Positions 7,763-14,544 of a stretch of 17,853 nt of DNA are shown piece by piece (positions within the stretch are counted from its first letter, which is position 1; each line of letters opens with the position of its first letter). The translations under genes and the position numbers were made by a program. The DNA lies in assembly GCA_026389415.1 (NCBI GenBank), contig JAPLHX010000161.1:1-17853 (forward strand), written 5' to 3'. The notes beneath the pieces are model-generated. The model was not told where the DNA came from and did no database searches. It saw nothing but the letters and a program-made list of their open reading frames with translations. The DNA comes from Coprothermobacterota bacterium. GTDB lineage: Bacteria; Caldisericota; JANLFM01.

Positions 7763-7768
7763 AAGGAG
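7763..7768 (+). promoter_or_regulatory. Ribosome binding site of the cobalamin-binding gene
   Basis: AAGGAG lies 10 nt before ATG 7779, followed by a second purine run (GAAGGGG, 7771-7777) directly against the start codon. This supports 7779 as the true start. A TATAAA at 7746-7751 could be a -10 box, but I find no well-spaced -35. Confidence 0.55.
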
Positions 7769-7778
7769 TTGAAGGGGT

Positions 7779-9095
7779 ATGAAGATCATTGGTGCCGCGC
7801 TAGAACATGATGTGCATGTGGCCGGCCTGGTCCATTTTTTACACTTAGCCGAGGAAGCGGGTCACGTCACAATCAACCTGGGACCCGCCGTACCCGTGGC
7901 TCGTTTATTAGACGAGGCCCATCGCAGCGGAGCGGACATGATCGCGGTCAGCTATCGTCTAACACCCGAAGTGGCCCGGACCCTCTTTGCCCGCATGAAG
8001 AAAGCGCTTCCGGCACATGCCCTGCAGAAAGCGGTCTTCGTTTTTGGCGGTACCCCCCCCGTGGCCGCGGAAGCCAAACATTCCGGCTTGTTTCAGCAAG
8101 TCTTTTCCGGCGAAGAGCCGGTTGAGGAAATTCAGGCGTTTTTGAGCGGCAAGAAGGGCAAGTTGCGAGGCTCGGTTCCGCCGCAGACATTGGAGGGTCG
8201 GGTACGGGCTCGCGCACCCTTCCCCCTGATCCGACACCATTTCGGTTTGCCAAGCCTGGAGGAGACGGTAGCCGGCGTTACCCGCATCGCTGAATCCGGC
8301 GTGCTGGATATTCTTTCCATCGGTCCCGACCAGAATGCACAAGAATCATTCTTCCGACCGAAGGAAATGGATGTGAAAAAAGATGGAGCTGGTGGCGTCC
8401 CGTTGCGCCGGCCGGAGGATTTGGCCCGGCTGTACGCCGTCACGCGCCGTGGGAATCACCCTCTTCTGCGCTGCTATGCTGGCACACGAGACCTCTTGCG
8501 TTGGGCGGAGATGCTGACGCAAACGATTCATAACGCCTGGGGGGCGATTCCGCTCTTTTGGTATTCGGAACTTGACAGCCGTTCCTCTCGACCGTTGGCA
8601 GAAGCGATCAGCGAGAATCTGGAAACGATCCGCTGGTACGCCCAACACCAGATCCCGGTGGAAATCAACGACGTGCACCAATGGTCCCTCCGCTATGCGC
8701 CGGATGCGGTGGCCGTGGCGGATACCTGGCTCTGCGCTTATATCGCTAAATCGCTGGGGATCGGAGTCTATGTGGCGCAATACATGTGGAATACGCCGCC
8801 GGAAACTACCGCCACCAACGATTTGGGCAAGATGCTGGCACAAAAAGAGATGGTGGAAAGCTTGCGCGAGGACAATTTCCGTCCCATGCACATGATTCGT
8901 TCCGGCTTGATGCTGTTTTCCCCCGATCCGGCGGTAGCGAAAGGCCAACTGGCTACCTCGATCGCTCTAGCCTTGGAGTTGGAACGAGGGAAGCCCGCAT
9001 CCTGCTGGATGCGATTCGCACCATCGGCAGTACTCGACAGCCCCCGGCAGGGTGTCCTGCCCAAGATCCGTTCCTGGATCCCGCAGTCCTACTGA
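7779..9095 (+). CDS. Cobalamin-binding, mutase/methyltransferase-like protein (frameshifted; 5' part)
   Basis: The N-terminal domain (about 1-125) is a B12-binding Rossmann fold: MKIIGAALEHDVHVAG contains the DxHxxG motif (D11, H13, G16) that provides the lower-axial histidine, with SYRL (58-61) and FGG (89-91) as the further cobalamin contacts. The following ~350 residues look like a TIM-barrel partner domain (RCYAGTRDLLRWAEML ... GAIPLFWYSELDSRSSRPLAEAI ... VEINDVHQWSLRYA), resembling the large subunit of cobalamin mutases or methyltransferases. I do not recognise the exact enzyme. The reading frame is lost near the GGG at 8988-8990: the last ~36 residues of this frame (GKPASCWMRF...) look unlike protein, while the neighbouring frame continues sensibly from 8990 to 9262. 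The whole protein would be about 493 residues. It is divergent from the sulfatase operon and converges on the DUF362 gene. Confidence 0.75.
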   Translation: MKIIGAALEHDVHVAGLVHFLHLAEEAGHVTINLGPAVPVARLLDEAHRSGADMIAVSYRLTPEVARTLFARMKKALPAHALQKAVFVFGGTPPVAAEAKHSGLFQQVFSGEEPVEEIQAFLSGKKGKLRGSVPPQTLEGRVRARAPFPLIRHHFGLPSLEETVAGVTRIAESGVLDILSIGPDQNAQESFFRPKEMDVKKDGAGGVPLRRPEDLARLYAVTRRGNHPLLRCYAGTRDLLRWAEMLTQTIHNAWGAIPLFWYSELDSRSSRPLAEAISENLETIRWYAQHQIPVEINDVHQWSLRYAPDAVAVADTWLCAYIAKSLGIGVYVAQYMWNTPPETTATNDLGKMLAQKEMVESLREDNFRPMHMIRSGLMLFSPDPAVAKGQLATSIALALELERGKPASCWMRFAPSAVLDSPRQGVLPKIRSWIPQSY

Positions 9096-9262
9096 AGGTG
9101 ATCGAGCGGGGCATCTTCTTCGCACCGCATGTTCTCCATCCCATGACGAAAGATTTTCCTTTTCAAACTACCACGCAAGCAGGCTGTTGTCGTTCCGCCA
9201 ACGGCGAGGACGGAAAACCGTTGTCGGAAGAGGAACGCTTACAGCGGATGGGTCTGGCCTGA
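8990..9262 (+). pseudogene. 3' part of the cobalamin-binding gene, in the shifted frame
   Basis: From GAA 8990 the frame reads EARILLDAIRTIGSTRQ, then DPFLDPAVLLKVIERGIFFAPHVL, then DGKPLSEEERLQRMGLA and a stop at 9260-9262. The joined product ALALELER+EARILLDAIRTIG is smooth, and the DPFLDPAVL...APHVL...G(K/R)PLSEEERL pattern is a believable C-terminus. Moving from the upstream frame needs two extra bases or one lost base at the GGG 8988-8990. A copy of the palindromic repeat (9038-9056) sits in this part and encodes QPPAGCP. The stop is 3 nt from the stop of the convergent DUF362 gene, another sign that 9262 is the natural end. It is either a true frameshift or a homopolymer read error. Confidence 0.65.
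9038..9056 (-). repeat. Palindromic repeat, copy inside the cobalamin gene
   Basis: It is identical to the 7637-7655 copy over 19 nt, with similarity continuing to 9065. On the minus strand it carries complementary ends (gaca ... tgtc) just as the 13757 copy does. It lies about 50 nt past the frameshift of the cobalamin gene. Confidence 0.75.
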
Positions 9263-9265
9263 TCG

Positions 9266-10906
9266 CTAACCGCGGAACGTAGCCAACAGGGATTGCCATT
9301 CCCGGTGCAGCATTTCTTGGCGCTCGTTCCGACTGCTAGGCGGTAGCGGCCAAAAAACCCATTGCGAGACTTCGTCTCCGATACTTGAAGGTCTCGACTC
9401 CAGGATTTGATCGTCGGTAGCCAATGGCACATCCAGCCATTCGCCGGCGAGAATCCGTCGTCGACGAACCCAAGCCATTTGCAGAGTGGCCCATAGCATG
9501 GGTAACAATCGACGGTTTTTCAAGCTAAATACCCGGCAATGGCTGCCAGAGACTTGGTGCAGAGCTGCGTGCGGCGCATTCGGAAACGGCATGCAGCCGT
9601 CCACCCAGCGATCCACTTGCGAGGTTAGAATGCGGGTACAAGCTCCCACCGCCATCTTTTTGCCGGGCAGGTTCGCAATCTCTTCTTTTCGATAGGCTTT
9701 CCCCTCCCGGTCGAACCATCGGCCCTGTGCCCCTCCACCAACGATCACGGTCAGGGGGAAATCGCAGCGCAATCCCTCGCGCAAGATCATCTCAAAGGCG
9801 AAACGGGTGCTGGCCAGGCAGCCTCCCCGACAGACCGATTCCATCGCGCAAAGCCCTGCCCCGTCGAGGCAGGCGCCAACCGGAACAACCGGAGCCATTG
9901 GTTTTTGGTGCCCCACCAGTGCCAGTACCCGGGGAAACAAGCGCCGGAACTCGGCGGAAAAGAGTGAGGGGTCGGCCCGGCGAAATGGGATCGGAGAACA
10001 GTCACCCACGATCTCGGTTCTGTCATCGCCAAATCCCAATTCTCGAGCCATCCGCAGCAGCGGAATCTGCTCCGGCACAAACCCCATCAAGCCGGCGGTG
10101 GTCCAATCCGTTTCCAGGGCGTTGGTTCCACCCACCAGTAACCGGCTATCGATTGGATCCACTGGTGCCGGACAATGGCCCTGGCCGCCGACAACTCCGT
10201 CGATCAGCGTGACGTCCGGCTGGAAGAGCCACAGCAAGTCCACCAGCTTTTGCTCTAGTGCCCAATTGTGGTTCCGCTGGCGCAAGTTGTACGGCAATAG
10301 ACCCATCGCGTTCTTGAAACCGAGGGTAACCTGGGTGTAGAGGTTGGTTTTCATCTTGGGCAGGGAAATCAGTGCTGCTTCCCCTTCAAGCAACGGATGC
10401 AGGATCCGGGGAAGCAGTACTTCCTTTTGCACCCGTGCTTGTGGCACATAAATCCGCTCCACCGGTTCTTCTTCCAAGGCTACCAAGCGCAGTCCGTAGC
10501 GGCGGGCCAAGCGATCCAGCCCAGCCGTGACGAACGAGCCGCGGGTGGGTACCCCCCGCCCGGAGGATTCAACGATGGCAATGCTCTTTGTGCTGACCGG
10601 CAGCCATTGTACGATCGCCTCGATCACCCGCGGGTCGGTGCTTTCCGGATAGTCATCTTCCACCAAGCCCATGCGGTGGTAGACGGTGACCAGGTTTGGC
10701 TTGAGAAAGACCGAACGACCGCTCAGTTTCTGCCGGAAACCCGTGTGGGCGTCCAAGGTGTCAAGGCATTGCCGGACACCCGCCCGGATCGCCTTCACGT
10801 CCTGCCGATTCTCCCAGGAGGGTCGACCGAATTCCGGCGGCAGGGCTACGGTATCGCGTTGGTATTCCCCGGGCGGTAGTCGAGTGACGACGACAGCGGA
10901 ACTCAC
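9266..10906 (-). CDS. DUF362 family protein
   Basis: A 546-residue protein carrying the DUF362 core: VFLKPNLVTVYH (66-77), STDPRVIEAIVQWL, IVESSGRG, then SLPKMKTNLYTQVTLGFKNAMGLLP (181-205) and LIDGVVGGQGHCP (234-246). These follow the order usual for the family, whose members are often iron-sulfur proteins of unknown role. Here no ferredoxin motif is fused. There is instead a cysteine cluster C346, C353, C359, C363 and further C423 and C438 (GCMPFPNAPHAALH), which could bind metal. The start is a GTG: the sequence GTGA joins it to the stop codon of the oxidoreductase gene, so translation of the two is coupled. This pairing suggests that the protein assists or accepts electrons from that enzyme, which is inference. 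Confidence 0.88.
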   Translation of the reverse strand: MSSAVVVTRLPPGEYQRDTVALPPEFGRPSWENRQDVKAIRAGVRQCLDTLDAHTGFRQKLSGRSVFLKPNLVTVYHRMGLVEDDYPESTDPRVIEAIVQWLPVSTKSIAIVESSGRGVPTRGSFVTAGLDRLARRYGLRLVALEEEPVERIYVPQARVQKEVLLPRILHPLLEGEAALISLPKMKTNLYTQVTLGFKNAMGLLPYNLRQRNHNWALEQKLVDLLWLFQPDVTLIDGVVGGQGHCPAPVDPIDSRLLVGGTNALETDWTTAGLMGFVPEQIPLLRMARELGFGDDRTEIVGDCSPIPFRRADPSLFSAEFRRLFPRVLALVGHQKPMAPVVPVGACLDGAGLCAMESVCRGGCLASTRFAFEMILREGLRCDFPLTVIVGGGAQGRWFDREGKAYRKEEIANLPGKKMAVGACTRILTSQVDRWVDGCMPFPNAPHAALHQVSGSHCRVFSLKNRRLLPMLWATLQMAWVRRRRILAGEWLDVPLATDDQILESRPSSIGDEVSQWVFWPLPPSSRNERQEMLHREWQSLLATFRG

Positions 10907-13179
10907 ACCGAGCGGTCCCCTCTTTCCGACGTTCCCCGTCCCATGACAATCGCCTCTGTCGGGCAGACTCGTTCACAAAAACCGCAGCCGATGCAATCCG
11001 TTTCCCGTACCAACCCGGCCGGTCGATGACGGCGCTGGGGGTGGGCCGGGAGCAAGTCCAGGGCATGGGTTGGGCAAGTCAGAACGCAGAGCCGACAACA
11101 GACGCAGTGAACCAAGTCGATCTGCGGTTGTTTCACCAATCTGCGGGGCGATTTCCCGGAAGAACCGGGCATACGGTCCCAGGTGGAATCGGGGGTCACA
11201 GGCAACCAGGGAGAAACTGACTGCATAAAGGAAGGGTAGGACTCCGAGTCGGGGAGTACCGGGGGTTCTCCCGTTTGTGCATCCCAACCGATGGCTTGCC
11301 AATAAGCTCGAACCATTGCCGCCATCGGAATTGAGCGACCCCGGTTGGCTCCCACAGTCTGGGGTGGATGGCCTGCGGCTCGAGGGGCGATCTCCACCCG
11401 TCGCGGATCAATCCCCTGCTGGAGATTGAACCGCTGCCGCAATGTCTGGATCCGGTTTCCCACCTCCATGTACTCCGCCGGGGACCGGTCCCAGCCGGTG
11501 GCGGCATTCAGCCACTCGAACAAGGGGAAGCGGTGCACACCCAGATAGGCGCCGAACATGCACACCCCGGCCGCGTTGATCAATTGATGGTAGTGGGAGA
11601 CGGCGGCCGCCTTCTGCCCGTTCTCGGCACTGGGTAAAAAGCGAGAGGACTTGGTCGTAAACAATGGCGGTCGCGGTAATTCGGGCAGCTTCCGCCACAA
11701 CTGGTAGCTGTCGTAGTAGATCCAGCCACCCTGGGTGTGACGGACAGGGGTGGGGTCGACCACCGCATGCAACGCCAAACCGGGATCCAAGCGGGGGTCG
11801 TGCAGAGCTAGTTCCTGCCCTCCCGCCTGCACCGCCCAAACCTCCGATCCTCCACCCACCTTGCGCGCGGCTTCTGCCGATCCATCGGCCAATAGGTCGC
11901 CAATTCCCTCTCGGGCGATCATCTTGCGGACCAGTGCCACAATCGCCGGTCCATTGCCCCAGCGCAGGTCAATCCCGTCCAGATCTGTTTGCGTCAGCGC
12001 CCCTCGTTCCCGGCACTCCATTGCCCAAGCGATCGTCCCTCCGGCCGAAATGGTGTCCATCCCGGCCCGGTTCAAAAGGTCGTTGGCCATAAAAACGGCG
12101 TTCAAGTCGGTATTCAACATCAAGGCGGAGAGAGAAGCTACGGTCTCGTACTCCGGTTTGTGTTCCAACTCCTCTTCTCGCCGCAGCAGGCTGCCACAGC
12201 CCAGCGGGCAAGCCACGCAGTGATAGCGGGATTCCTCCTGAGCCTGCAGTCGCCCCGGGTCGATGCCGGCAGACATCCGCAGCGGGTAGTCGCGCTCGGA
12301 CCCAGCCCAGTTTCGCACGGGCGCATCACCCCACTGCACGCTGACTTCGCTCATGCCGGTGGTTCCCCAGCGAGCCAGCACCGGCAGTAGCAAGGCTCCG
12401 TCCAGGCGAACGGAGGCGGGAAACAAGCGCAACAGGGCGCCCAGGAAAGGTAGAATGCGTGACCCGGGGAGGGGGTACCGCCTCCGCAGGTGGCGCGCGC
12501 AAACCCGGCTCAGTGTTTTCATTCGCTCAGGGTGGGCGCAGGACACCGATTTCGACCCGGCCAGCACCAGCGCCTTCAGCCGTTTGGCTCCCATTACTGC
12601 TCCCAAGCCAGACCGGGCCGCGATCCGCCCTCCCTCGTTGACGATCCCGGAGATCCAAGATTGACGCTCCCCGGCCGGCCCGATGCAGGCGATCGAAGGG
12701 GACTTGCGCCGCGTCACGGTTCCAGCCAACATTCGCTCGCAGGTAACCGTATCCATCCCCCAAACGGAGGAAGCGTCACGCAACTCCACCCGGTTGTGGT
12801 CAAGATAAAGGGCGACGGGCCGTTCGCTCTGCCCCCGGATGAAGATTCCATCCAGACCGCATTGCTTGATAGCCAGAGCGAAGGACCCGCCGCAGTTGGC
12901 GTCGCCCCAAGTCTTGGTCAGGGGAGATTTAGCCGCCACCAGCCAACGGCCAGTGAACAAGCTGGGTGTGCCGGTCAGCAGCCCCGGCACGAAGGCTAAT
13001 ACGTTTTCCGATCCCAGCGGGTTAGCACCCGGCGGGATCGCTTTCTGCAGGACGGCCGCTGCCAGCCCCATTCCTCCCAGGTAGGCCTGGTAGAAGGAAT
13101 CCGGCAACTCCTGCCGGCGATAGCTGCCGCGCGTAAGGTCCACCCAGAGGATCTGGCCGGCGTAGGGTTTATCGTCCAT
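10903..13179 (-). CDS. Aldehyde ferredoxin oxidoreductase family protein with fused 2[4Fe-4S] ferredoxin domain
   Basis: A 758-residue tungsten- or molybdenum-pterin oxidoreductase. The N-terminal domain opens typically (ILWVDLTRGSYRRQELPDSFYQAYLGGMGLAA). The cluster ligands are CVACPLGC (C321, C324, C328) plus C540 in GVCMFGAYLG. MDTISAGGTIAWAMECRERG (374-393) and GGQELALHDPR (453-463) are family pterin-domain motifs, and GWDAQTGEPP closes the usual AOR part. Residues 690-745 add two ferredoxin motifs: CxxCxxCxxxCP at C692, C695, C698, C702 and again at C729, C732, C735, C739. A usual AOR has about 600-650 residues, so the extra length is this ferredoxin unit plus a linker. It would oxidise an aldehyde (or reduce an acid) and pass electrons through its own clusters. 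It is the first gene of a two-gene operon with the DUF362 protein. Confidence 0.92.
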   Translation of the reverse strand: MDDKPYAGQILWVDLTRGSYRRQELPDSFYQAYLGGMGLAAAVLQKAIPPGANPLGSENVLAFVPGLLTGTPSLFTGRWLVAAKSPLTKTWGDANCGGSFALAIKQCGLDGIFIRGQSERPVALYLDHNRVELRDASSVWGMDTVTCERMLAGTVTRRKSPSIACIGPAGERQSWISGIVNEGGRIAARSGLGAVMGAKRLKALVLAGSKSVSCAHPERMKTLSRVCARHLRRRYPLPGSRILPFLGALLRLFPASVRLDGALLLPVLARWGTTGMSEVSVQWGDAPVRNWAGSERDYPLRMSAGIDPGRLQAQEESRYHCVACPLGCGSLLRREEELEHKPEYETVASLSALMLNTDLNAVFMANDLLNRAGMDTISAGGTIAWAMECRERGALTQTDLDGIDLRWGNGPAIVALVRKMIAREGIGDLLADGSAEAARKVGGGSEVWAVQAGGQELALHDPRLDPGLALHAVVDPTPVRHTQGGWIYYDSYQLWRKLPELPRPPLFTTKSSRFLPSAENGQKAAAVSHYHQLINAAGVCMFGAYLGVHRFPLFEWLNAATGWDRSPAEYMEVGNRIQTLRQRFNLQQGIDPRRVEIAPRAAGHPPQTVGANRGRSIPMAAMVRAYWQAIGWDAQTGEPPVLPDSESYPSFMQSVSPWLPVTPDSTWDRMPGSSGKSPRRLVKQPQIDLVHCVCCRLCVLTCPTHALDLLPAHPQRRHRPAGLVRETDCIGCGFCERVCPTEAIVMGRGTSERGDRSV

Positions 13180-13220
13180 GGGCCTATTGTAACCGAAGTC
13201 CTCTACGCTGTTGTTCTAGT

Positions 13221-13239
13221 GACATGCTGCCGCAGGCTG
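13221..13239 (+). repeat. Palindromic repeat at the 5' end of the flavin-binding gene
   Basis: This copy carries the same gacatgctgccgcaggctg core as the tandem pair at 1372-1417, with all 19 positions identical. It contains an ATG (13224) that opens the frame of the downstream gene six codons before the probable native start, and its GCAGG could serve as a weak ribosome site for ATG 13242. Confidence 0.85.
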
Positions 13240-13727
13240 ATATGAACAGGAAGCAATGGAAGCAAGCTTGTCTGGAGTTGATCGAAACGGCCGACGCCAC
13301 TTACCTGACTGCGATCGGCAGCGATGGATTTCCGCACACGCGGGCCATGCTCAACCTGCGCAACCGCAGACAATACCCCCATCAAGCCGGCCTCTTTGCC
13401 ACGCACCGGGATGATTTGCTACTCTACTTCACCACCAACACCTCTTCGATCAAGCTGGAACAGATCCGCGTCAATCCGAATGCCTGCGCTTATTACTGCC
13501 ATCCCCGGCTCTTTCAGGGTGTGATGTTGGCCGGGACCCTCGCCATTATGGATGATATCAGCCTGCGGCAGCATGATCTACGCCATGCCCTCTGGAGCGA
13601 GGGATGGGAGCGCTACTATCCCCAAGGACCGGATGACCCTGACCACAGTGTGCTGGCCATGATGCCTTCCTTCCTGGAAGGCTGGATCAACGCCACCCGC
13701 TTTGCCTTCCCGCCGAGTGCTGAGTAA
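13224..13727 (+). CDS. Pyridoxamine 5'-phosphate oxidase-like flavin-binding protein (general stress protein 26 type)
   Basis: A 161-167-residue split-barrel protein. TADATYLTAIGSDGFPHTRAMLNL matches the N-terminal strands of this group, where G-x-P-x-x-R-x-M contacts the flavin phosphate. LYFTTNTSSIKLEQIRVNPNACAYYC and GVMLAGTLAIMDD follow in the expected order. Members bind FMN or related flavins and are often stress-linked; a specific reaction cannot be named. The open frame starts at ATG 13224, but that ATG belongs to a palindromic repeat and its first six residues (MLPQAD) are repeat-encoded. The native start is more likely ATG 13242 (MNRKQWKQ). A second, variant copy of the repeat lies 30 nt beyond the stop, so the gene is bracketed by repeats. 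It is divergent from the oxidoreductase gene, 44 nt away. Confidence 0.85.
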   Translation: MLPQADMNRKQWKQACLELIETADATYLTAIGSDGFPHTRAMLNLRNRRQYPHQAGLFATHRDDLLLYFTTNTSSIKLEQIRVNPNACAYYCHPRLFQGVMLAGTLAIMDDISLRQHDLRHALWSEGWERYYPQGPDDPDHSVLAMMPSFLEGWINATRFAFPPSAE

Positions 13728-13756
13728 GGAATCGATTCCGGGAAGGTCCAACAGTT

Positions 13757-13777
13757 GACAGCCTGTAGCAGCATGTC
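13757..13777 (-). repeat. Palindromic repeat downstream of the flavin-binding gene
   Basis: On the minus strand the copy reads gacatgctgctacaggctg followed by tc. It differs from the 13221 core only in the loop (ta instead of cg), and both ends are complementary (gaca/tgtc). It lies between two convergent genes, so its hairpin could also stop or stabilise transcripts, although no T-run follows. Confidence 0.75.
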
Positions 13778-13779
13778 TG

Positions 13780-14331
13780 CTAAGCGTGCGGCGGAAAGGC
13801 GGGGGACAGAGCCAATAGACAGAGCAAGTCCCAGAGGAGATAACAACCGGCGATGGCAGTGATCCCGGAGGGATCCCAGGGCGGCGAGACTTCCACTAAG
13901 TCAGCCCCTACAAAATTGAGTCCGGCCAGTCCCCGCAATGTCTGTTGCGCCTCGAAGGCGGTCATCCCACCGGAGACCGGTGTGCCCGTGCCGGGGGCAT
14001 AGGCCGGGTCCAGGGCGTCGATATCAAAACTGATATAGGCCGGCGTGTCCGCCACCACCCGGCGGATCTCCGCTACCGTTCCCTTCCAGCCCAATTCGTA
14101 GAATTCCTCGATGTGGATCACGCGCATACCGGAGCGGTACGAGTACTCCCACAACAACTCGTCCCCTCCGCGGATGCCGATCTGTACCGTGTGCTGGGGA
14201 TCGATCCAACCATTTTCGGCCGCGATCCGCATCGGGCTACCATGTGCCCGGTCGCTTCCCCGGTGAGGAGGCGCGGTGTCACAGTGAGCGTCGAAATGAA
14301 TCAGGGCCAGACGGACGAACGGTAACCCCAC
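13780..14331 (-). pseudogene. Agmatinase/arginase-family (ureohydrolase) pseudogene, C-terminal part
   Basis: The frame keeps the second half of a manganese ureohydrolase: LALIHFDAHCDT (the DAHxD metal motif), HTVQIGIRG, VIHIEEFYELG, and ISFDIDALDPAYAPGTGTPVSGGM with the DxDxxDP metal motif. It ends normally with EVSPPWDPSGITAIAG. The protein part before LALIHF is missing: a family member has about 100 further residues, including the GGDHS metal motif, between its GVPFDGG strand and DAHCD. That strand is found just upstream in another frame. The only start here is a GTG (14331) without support, so this is a remnant. Members hydrolyse agmatine, arginine or related guanidino compounds. Confidence 0.75.
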
Positions 14332-14503
14332 CGTCGAAAGGCACCCCCACCAACGCCAAATCGAGACCGGCCAGACTCTCCGCGGGGGGTTGGCGGAAGA
14401 AAGTGGAAAACCCGGCGTAGGCCGGCAGCAGCATTTCCTCGGACTGAGTTTTAGCTTTTTTTAAGCGGGACTGCAGCTCGGGCAAGTATTCTTCCGGATT
14501 CAT
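14279..14503 (-). pseudogene. Agmatinase/arginase-family pseudogene, N-terminal part
   Basis: From ATG 14503 (MNPEEYLPELQSRLKK) the frame reads to LAGLDLALVGVPFDGGVTVRP, the first conserved strand of ureohydrolases. It then leaves the family pattern and stops at 14279. The overlap with the C-terminal frame at about 14310-14325 marks the junction: directly after GGVT the other frame resumes at LALIHFDAHCDT. The event removed about 90-100 codons and shifted the frame. An upstream ATG at 14566 exists, but the residues before MNPEEY look unrelated. Confidence 0.7.
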
Positions 14504-14544
14504 GGACCGATTGTAGCAGAGAGACGCAACCGGAAGGGTCGACG

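Larger units (their letters stand above)
7419..7778. other. Divergent intergenic region between the maturase and cobalamin genes
   Basis: This is the only gene-free stretch over 300 bases. It separates genes transcribed away from each other. It holds a 10-nt perfect palindrome (CTGCCGGCAG, 7419-7428), a 27-nt dyad (7483-7509), one palindromic repeat copy (7637-7655), a TATAAA (7746-7751) and a ribosome site AAGGAG (7763-7768) before the ATG at 7779. Short open frames on both strands show no family features. I see no tRNA, T-box or cobalamin riboswitch core. Confidence 0.6.
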
